Assembly (NCBI RefSeq): GCF_026262505.1
Contig: NC_067203.1
Coordinates: forward strand, 16,318,392 to 16,382,391
Direction of reading: 5' to 3'
Origin: Trichomonas vaginalis G3
Taxonomy: Eukaryota > Parabasalia > Trichomonadida > Trichomonadidae
DNA: 64,000 nucleotides
Part shown: positions 59,479-64,000 of the stretch, in pieces
How the letters are laid out: the number at the start of each line of letters is the position of its first letter
Numbering within the stretch: the first letter of the stretch is position 1
Notes under the pieces: model-generated
Databases searched by the model: none
The model's input: the letters and a program-made list of their open reading frames with translations, nothing else
What the model was told of the DNA's origin: nothing
Made by a program: the position numbers and the translations under genes

Positions 59479-60479
59479 TATGATTTTGATTTGTTCTTGT
59501 TTTGTTAAATTGTTTTGTTATGAAAAAGAAAAAAATCATATGTTTGTAATACTGTGGGAATACCTTCGATCTATATGTTATTACTCTCATGTGTAATTTG
59601 TGTGATCATATAATCAAAGTATTACGCTACTCAAAATCAAATGATAGAATTGATTTCTAGCAAGCAAACAAGTCTTGTATATAGGGTATTGAAGATGGCA
59701 GAAAAGAATCTTCTGAAATGATGATAATGTGGTTCAATATTCAAAATCCAAAAATAAGGAAAGTTTTGTTCATTTATTTGTAATTATGATATGCCACTTC
59801 AGTATTATAAAAATATAATAACTATTCAAAGAAATTTTAATTATTTACGTGTATTGTTTTTCATTCAAAAAAATAATTATTGCATTTCTGTGTTGCCATA
59901 ATATACTTAAGAGGGTCGTTGATTTCATGTCAACAGGTGTGGCGATAAGTCTCACCCTAAAATAAATATATTCCAAATATAATTTGTTAGTTCATTAATC
60001 CATGCATTAAATGGATGAGCACACTAAACCGATTTTGTTTAGCAGGAGTTGTGTAATTCCAAAGACTAGTGTTTCATTTTATTATTCTGGTTGAAATAAT
60101 TTGTTAAATCAAGGATGCATTCTGATTGGGAAATATGTAATGTAACTAGTTCTACTTATTAGTTATTAGAGCACTTTCACTTTCTCATTTTGAATAACAA
60201 TTCGGAAAAAAATGCTCTAAGAAGCAGAAAATACCGCGGATCTAATAATGTTACTATATGTCAATAATAAATATATATGAGATTATGTAGAGTAAAGATT
60301 GATAATTCTTTTATTAATTTATCCGTGAGTTTTTTCAAAATAATTCAATTTTTGTAAAAATTCGGATAAAAAAATAATCTAATAAATTTATTAATGTAAC
60401 TTTTGGATTTGATTTTTCACAATCTTCTGGTATCAAATTATGAAAGATATCTAAATATGGCTTCATCGCCGTAGAAACG
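59479..60479. other. Intergenic region, no gene seen
   Basis: About 1 kb between the Myb and SUMO genes, AT-rich, no open frame or repeat I can support. Confidence 0.5.
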
Positions 60480-60487
60480 TCACTTTT
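60480..60487 (+). promoter_or_regulatory. Inr-like TCACTTTT of the SUMO gene
   Basis: TCACTTTT preceded by ACG, 27-34 bases before the SUMO ATG. The first ATG after it (60492) is followed directly by TGA, a minimal start-stop frame only about ten bases from the expected transcription start. Confidence 0.5.
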
Positions 60488-60513
60488 GAAAATGTGACAA
60501 CAGTAAATTTTAA

Positions 60514-60816
60514 ATGGATAATTTGGACAATCAAAATACCCAGGTCAAAGAAGATGGCCAGGAAGATGGCGCCGGCACAATCAATATCACAATTACCGAT
60601 CCACAGGGTGATGAAGTTCTTTTCAAGATCAAACGTACTGCTAAGATGCGCCGTTTATTCAGTGCTTACTGCAAGAGAATGTCTGTAGATCCAGATTCAA
60701 TGCGTTTCTTCCACCAAGGTGAAAGAATCAACGATGATGATACTCCAGATTCTTTAGTTTTGAAGGACGGAGCCAAGATTGATGCCTTCGTTCGTCAAGT
60801 AGCTGGTGCATTTTAA
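60514..60816 (+). CDS. SUMO (small ubiquitin-like modifier) precursor
   Basis: 100 residues from the ATG at 60514. An acidic flexible tail of about 20 residues is followed by the beta-grasp fold: INITITDPQGDEVLFKIKRT, the helix KMRRLFSAYCKRMSVDP, MRFFHQGERINDDDTPDSL and the last strand AKIDAFVRQV. This is the SUMO/Smt3 pattern (family: FLFDG-x-R-x-x-D-x-x-TP). The C terminus reads QVAGAF: the invariant Gly-Gly is Ala-Gly, with two residues after it. Processing by a Ulp/SENP protease after the glycine would leave AG. The stop codon is TAAA. It would be conjugated to nuclear proteins through E1-Ubc9. Confidence 0.93.
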   Translation: MDNLDNQNTQVKEDGQEDGAGTINITITDPQGDEVLFKIKRTAKMRRLFSAYCKRMSVDPDSMRFFHQGERINDDDTPDSLVLKDGAKIDAFVRQVAGAF

Positions 60817-61089
60817 ATTTTCATCTTGATTGAATAAATTTGAGCTTTAAAAAAAAATCATAAAATATAAAATTTTTTCTCATAGAAGGAAAAACCACAC
60901 CAATTGAAACACAAAAATAATTGATACATAACAGCAATTATTATCCCATGTTCCAAAGCAAAATCAATTTTCAAACATATTTCCAAAGCAAAATCAAAAA
61001 TATATGAAGGGAATGTGTAAAAAAGAGGTAAATTAATCTTTATCGGAAATTACTAAAGTTAAAAAATAAGAATATTTTTATTATTATTA

Positions 61090-62058
61090 GGCTGAAACAT
61101 TGGAAGCACAATGTTTCTTCCAAACAAGGAAAGCAGTGTATGGAGCAAGGATAAACATCAATGACCATGCAACCATTTCAGATGTGGAAAGAGGTGTTGT
61201 ATAAGGTATTTTCTCAAGTCTCTGAGCATGAATAGTGCTACCATTAAGGATATATACTAATCTCTCAGCAGCAAGACGCATCATATCGCGTGTATGTGAT
61301 TGACATTCATTGATCATTTCGGTTGTAAGTTCACCACCTGGTTTAACCAATGAATAGATTTTATCAACTGTATACTGATATGTCGTTGCGTTTTGTGCTG
61401 TAATTTCTGTACGAGAGAATTTCTTGCTAACAAATTTGAAGTCTTCCAACAAATTGTCAGCTAAATCCTTAACATCATTCCAAAATGATTCGTCGTATGT
61501 GACTTGGAGGTTTTCATCAAGACCGCAGCCTGTTTCGTAGACATCAAACAAGTTAGTTTTTTGTCCTTTGTAAACAACTTCATACAAACGCCCGTTTTGA
61601 TCGCCATTTGGAAATTCTGATGAAAAGTATTCAGAAACATGAAGTGGTGTGTGAATATCGCAAACACCAGCGAACAAAATTTTCATTGAAAAGGCTAATG
61701 GCCAAGATCTTTTTGTACTACCTTTGTAAATATCGTCTGACATTTCCATAACGTTTGAAATAAGATTGTCATTATCAATTTGGCTTGGAATTTGTCCAAA
61801 TTCTTTTGGAACATAAGGCTGGCGAGTGAAATGCCAGTGGTTGAAGCCCTTAAAATTGAATGGTGGTCTCTCGACGTAACTCATCCAAGCTCCAACTTTT
61901 GCTGGGTGAGAAACAAGATCTGTATCACCAGCTGCAAGGAAGACACTTGAAAGATTCGCTGTATACGCTTTGCCCATCTTATCAAGGACAATCTGAGAGA
62001 CTGTTGAAAGTAATTTTTCAGACCAGCACAATCCAACTGGAAGGAATAAAGAGAGCAT
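61090..62058 (-). CDS. S1/P1-type nuclease with C-terminal membrane helix
   Basis: The protein frame ends at the stop near 61087-61089. The start is taken as ATG 62058. A signal peptide covers about residues 1-13 (MLSLFLPVGLCWS), putting Trp at or near the mature N terminus, as in S1/P1 enzymes where this Trp binds zinc. Zinc and active-site motifs follow: AGDTDLVSHPAKVGAWMSY, the His cluster FNHWHFTRQPY, AGVCDIHTPLHVSEYF (family GDIHQPLHV), GDQNGRLYEV and NLFDVYETGCG. A membrane helix lies near the end (VAWSLMFILAPYTAFLVW). Length (322) fits the family. These enzymes cut single-stranded DNA and RNA; here likely lysosomal or surface-bound, for nucleotide scavenging. Confidence 0.88.
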
Positions 62059-62877
62059 CAAAATTTATTATCGTAGAGGGTCACTTGATTGTGATAACCT
62101 AAGTCTTAGGATTATGTGGGAAATAAGATTTTAAAGTGATTTAGAGTGAAGATAGAAGAATATCTTGGCTCATTAAAGAAATCAAAATTAATGATTTGAA
62201 ATATGAATAAAATGATGGATAAATGAATAATATTGATATTGTATTAATTTTAATATAATATTGTCCATTTGATTTTAGATCAAAATTTATCTTTATGGTT
62301 TTAGAAGCTTTTCAATCTTCATTTTTTGTATTTTTTCCAAAAATATTCTAAAATTCAGAATTTCATTTTCAACTTCTAGGAGAGTGACATCAGATTTTGA
62401 AAATCAAAATTTTTTTGGAATCTGAAGGATGGAACAGAGGAATATGAGGGGATAGATGAGTTGATTCGAGCCACAATTCATTCAACATTCGAAATTTATT
62501 TAAATATTTCATTCTTAAGAGCGAATTTATCGAAAGAAAGAATGTCCAAACTAGATACAGAACAAATTAAATTATAATAATCAGCAAAATTCCATATAAT
62601 TCAAGATTATTTGAAACAAGAAATCGATCTCTAACAAATCATTTATTGAACATAGAACCATACATTTTCATATCTCATACGATGCCATTCTGATTACTAG
62701 TATTCATCAATAATCGACAACTAAAATTTATGATTTTAATTTCCTGCCTCAAATCACTCAATAAATTTTATTTTGTCATTATTATCCCATATACATTTGT
62801 TTTAAATATCAAATATTCATTTTTGTGATGATTTTTTATATTTGAAGCAAAAATAATCGTACTGGTCGACCTTTCGA
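62059..62877. other. Intergenic region, no gene seen
   Basis: About 0.8 kb of AT-rich DNA between the nuclease and eL13; divergent promoters expected, but I see no clear initiator. Confidence 0.45.
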
Positions 62878-63447
62878 ATGGTTGCCAAGAATAACCAGAT
62901 TCCAAACGACCACCTCCGCAAATACTGGTATCATCGCGTAAAGACATATTTTGATGACCCAGCTCGTGCTCAGCGCCGTCGTAACGCTCGTAATCTTCGT
63001 GCTAAGAAGATCGCCCCACGGCCAATCGAAGGCCCACTCCGCCCAATCGTTCGCTGCCCAACAGTTCGCTACAACATGAAGACACGCTTAGGCCGTGGCT
63101 TCTCTCCAAAGGAGCTCGTTGCTGCTGGCTTCGATCCAGCTCTTGCCAGATTCCAAGGCATTGCTGTCGATACTCGCCGTGCCCACTCCAAGGATGCTAT
63201 GGTTAAGCAGAATGTTGAGCGCCTCGTTGCTTACAAGGCTCGCCTCCTTAAGGTCAAGAAGGGTGAGAATGTTGAGCAAGTTAACGATGCTGCCCTCTTC
63301 GCTCTTCCAAAGGCCCAGAACGAAATCAAGTTCCGTGTTATCAAGGCTGAGGAGGCAAAGAAGGATCTCTTCAAGGAGAAGACAGATAAGCTCAAGGCTT
63401 TCCGTGAAGCTAAGAAGGAGAAGGCTGCTGCTAAGCACAAGAAATAA
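62878..63447 (+). CDS. Ribosomal protein eL13
   Basis: 189 residues from the ATG at 62878. Family hallmarks run in order: NNQIPNDHLRKYWYHRVKTY, PARAQRRRNARNLRAKKIAP, RPIEGPLRPIVRCPTVRYN, TRLGRGFSPKELVAAGFDP, GIAVDTRRAHSK and NVERLVAYKARLL. The C-terminal 50 residues are a Lys/Ala-rich helix. It is a 60S component. Codon use is markedly GC-rich for the window, a sign of high expression. The stop is TAAA followed by TAA. Confidence 0.97.
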   Translation: MVAKNNQIPNDHLRKYWYHRVKTYFDDPARAQRRRNARNLRAKKIAPRPIEGPLRPIVRCPTVRYNMKTRLGRGFSPKELVAAGFDPALARFQGIAVDTRRAHSKDAMVKQNVERLVAYKARLLKVKKGENVEQVNDAALFALPKAQNEIKFRVIKAEEAKKDLFKEKTDKLKAFREAKKEKAAAKHKK

Positions 63448-63771
63448 ATAAATGATATGCTTTATATTTATTTAAATTACACTTTTAAATACAAATCAAT
63501 ATATCTTCTTTTTCACATATTTTTGTGAATAAAAGCATATCTATTTCTGCTTTCCTATGCATAATAATGAGTTTCCGATCATTTAATTAAAATGATTTTA
63601 GAAGATATATCGGACCATCTGATATCTTTTTAAAACTGTAGACAAAAGGAGTTGACTTTCTAAATGGACATAAAAAGTAATACTCGAAAAAGTTCTAATA
63701 AAAAAAAAGAAGTTTGATTTGATATTGCTAAAGCTAAGTATAACCAATCTTTTTTAATCTAGAGAAGAAAT
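63448..63771. other. Intergenic region, no gene seen
   Basis: About 320 bases between the convergent 3' ends of eL13 and eL24; AT-rich. Confidence 0.5.
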
Positions 63772-64000
63772 TTAGTTCTTCTTAGCAACTGGCTTACGAG
63801 CTACGCGCTTCTTAACGATCTGAACCATCTGGTGCTGGTTACCTTCCATAGCAACACCAGCGTATGTGCGTGTGGCCTTCTTGCGTTGGGCGCGCTTCTC
63901 TGTAGCAGCTGTATCAGCGACAGACTTCTTGTGGTCGTGGCGGTAGTGCTCTGTCCAGGCGATCTTACGTGGGTTACGCTTGCGTTCCCACATGCGGAAA
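63772..64000 (-). CDS. Ribosomal protein eL24, C-terminal part, cut by the window edge
   Basis: About 76 codons are visible, running off the end of the window. The pattern KRNPRKIAWTEHYRHDHKKS, then KRAQRKKATRTYAGVAMEG and a basic tail VKKRVARKPVAKKN, is that of eL24 from the conserved RNPRKI-x-WT motif onward. The zinc-finger N-terminal domain must lie beyond 64000. It is a 60S intersubunit-bridge protein. Codon use is GC-rich like that of eL13. Confidence 0.93.
   Translation of the reverse strand, partial: FRMWERKRNPRKIAWTEHYRHDHKKSVADTAATEKRAQRKKATRTYAGVAMEGNQHQMVQIVKKRVARKPVAKKN

Overview
The window looks like nuclear DNA of a parabasalid flagellate (Trichomonas / Tritrichomonas type). 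It is strongly AT-rich. All recognisable protein genes are intronless. Start codons sit a few tens of bases from initiator (Inr)-like TCAYTWY motifs; one, upstream of a Myb gene, matches the published T. vaginalis Inr at 12 of 13 positions. The gene set also fits: ankyrin proteins, R2R3 Myb proteins, flagellar and centrosomal coiled-coil proteins, an S1/P1 nuclease and eukaryotic ribosomal proteins (eL22, uL24, eL13, eL24). Species assignment is inference only.

Layout. 0-7 kb: an ankyrin gene interrupted by one in-frame TAG, a UBL-UBA-SANT protein with an E2F-like palindrome at its start, and an armadillo-repeat protein resembling a radial-spoke factor. 7-12.6 kb: a tRNA-Lys gene, a large unknown gene, a 1584-bp TIR transposon (copy 1) and an R2R3 Myb. 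13.4-19.2 kb: a small surface-type protein, an exportin-like HEAT protein, an inverted duplication of a tRNA-Arg(CCT) cassette with a 120-bp TTAA-flanked MITE in one arm, and a type II membrane protein. 19.6-32.6 kb: a large ankyrin protein, a structured inverted-repeat element, eL22 and a 2870-residue LRR + coiled-coil protein resembling centriolin. 32.9-45.3 kb: a decayed segment holding fragments of possible mobile-element origin, a frameshifted VWA gene, a frameshifted ankyrin gene, a 44-bp satellite array, a duplicated HECT 3' end and a roughly 2080-codon HECT E3 gene broken by five single-base-type frame changes. 46-54 kb: a sirtuin, an ankyrin remnant, a CFAP58-like flagellar protein, uL24 and a Tubby-domain protein. 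54-64 kb: a gene-poor stretch, copy 2 of the TIR transposon in opposite orientation, a second R2R3 Myb, SUMO, an S1/P1 nuclease, eL13 and the end of eL24.

There are no operons; genes are monocistronic on both strands. Several products point to the flagellum or centrosome (armadillo/RSPH14-like, centriolin-like, CFAP58-like, Tubby), but they are scattered and show no shared regulation. The strongest observations are: two nearly identical transposon copies, each with its own perfect 8-bp target duplication and each about 100 bp upstream of a start codon; the tRNA-Arg inverted duplication that supplies a natural empty site for a TTAA MITE; a SUMO precursor whose di-glycine is Ala-Gly; and frameshifts clustered between 34 and 45 kb.
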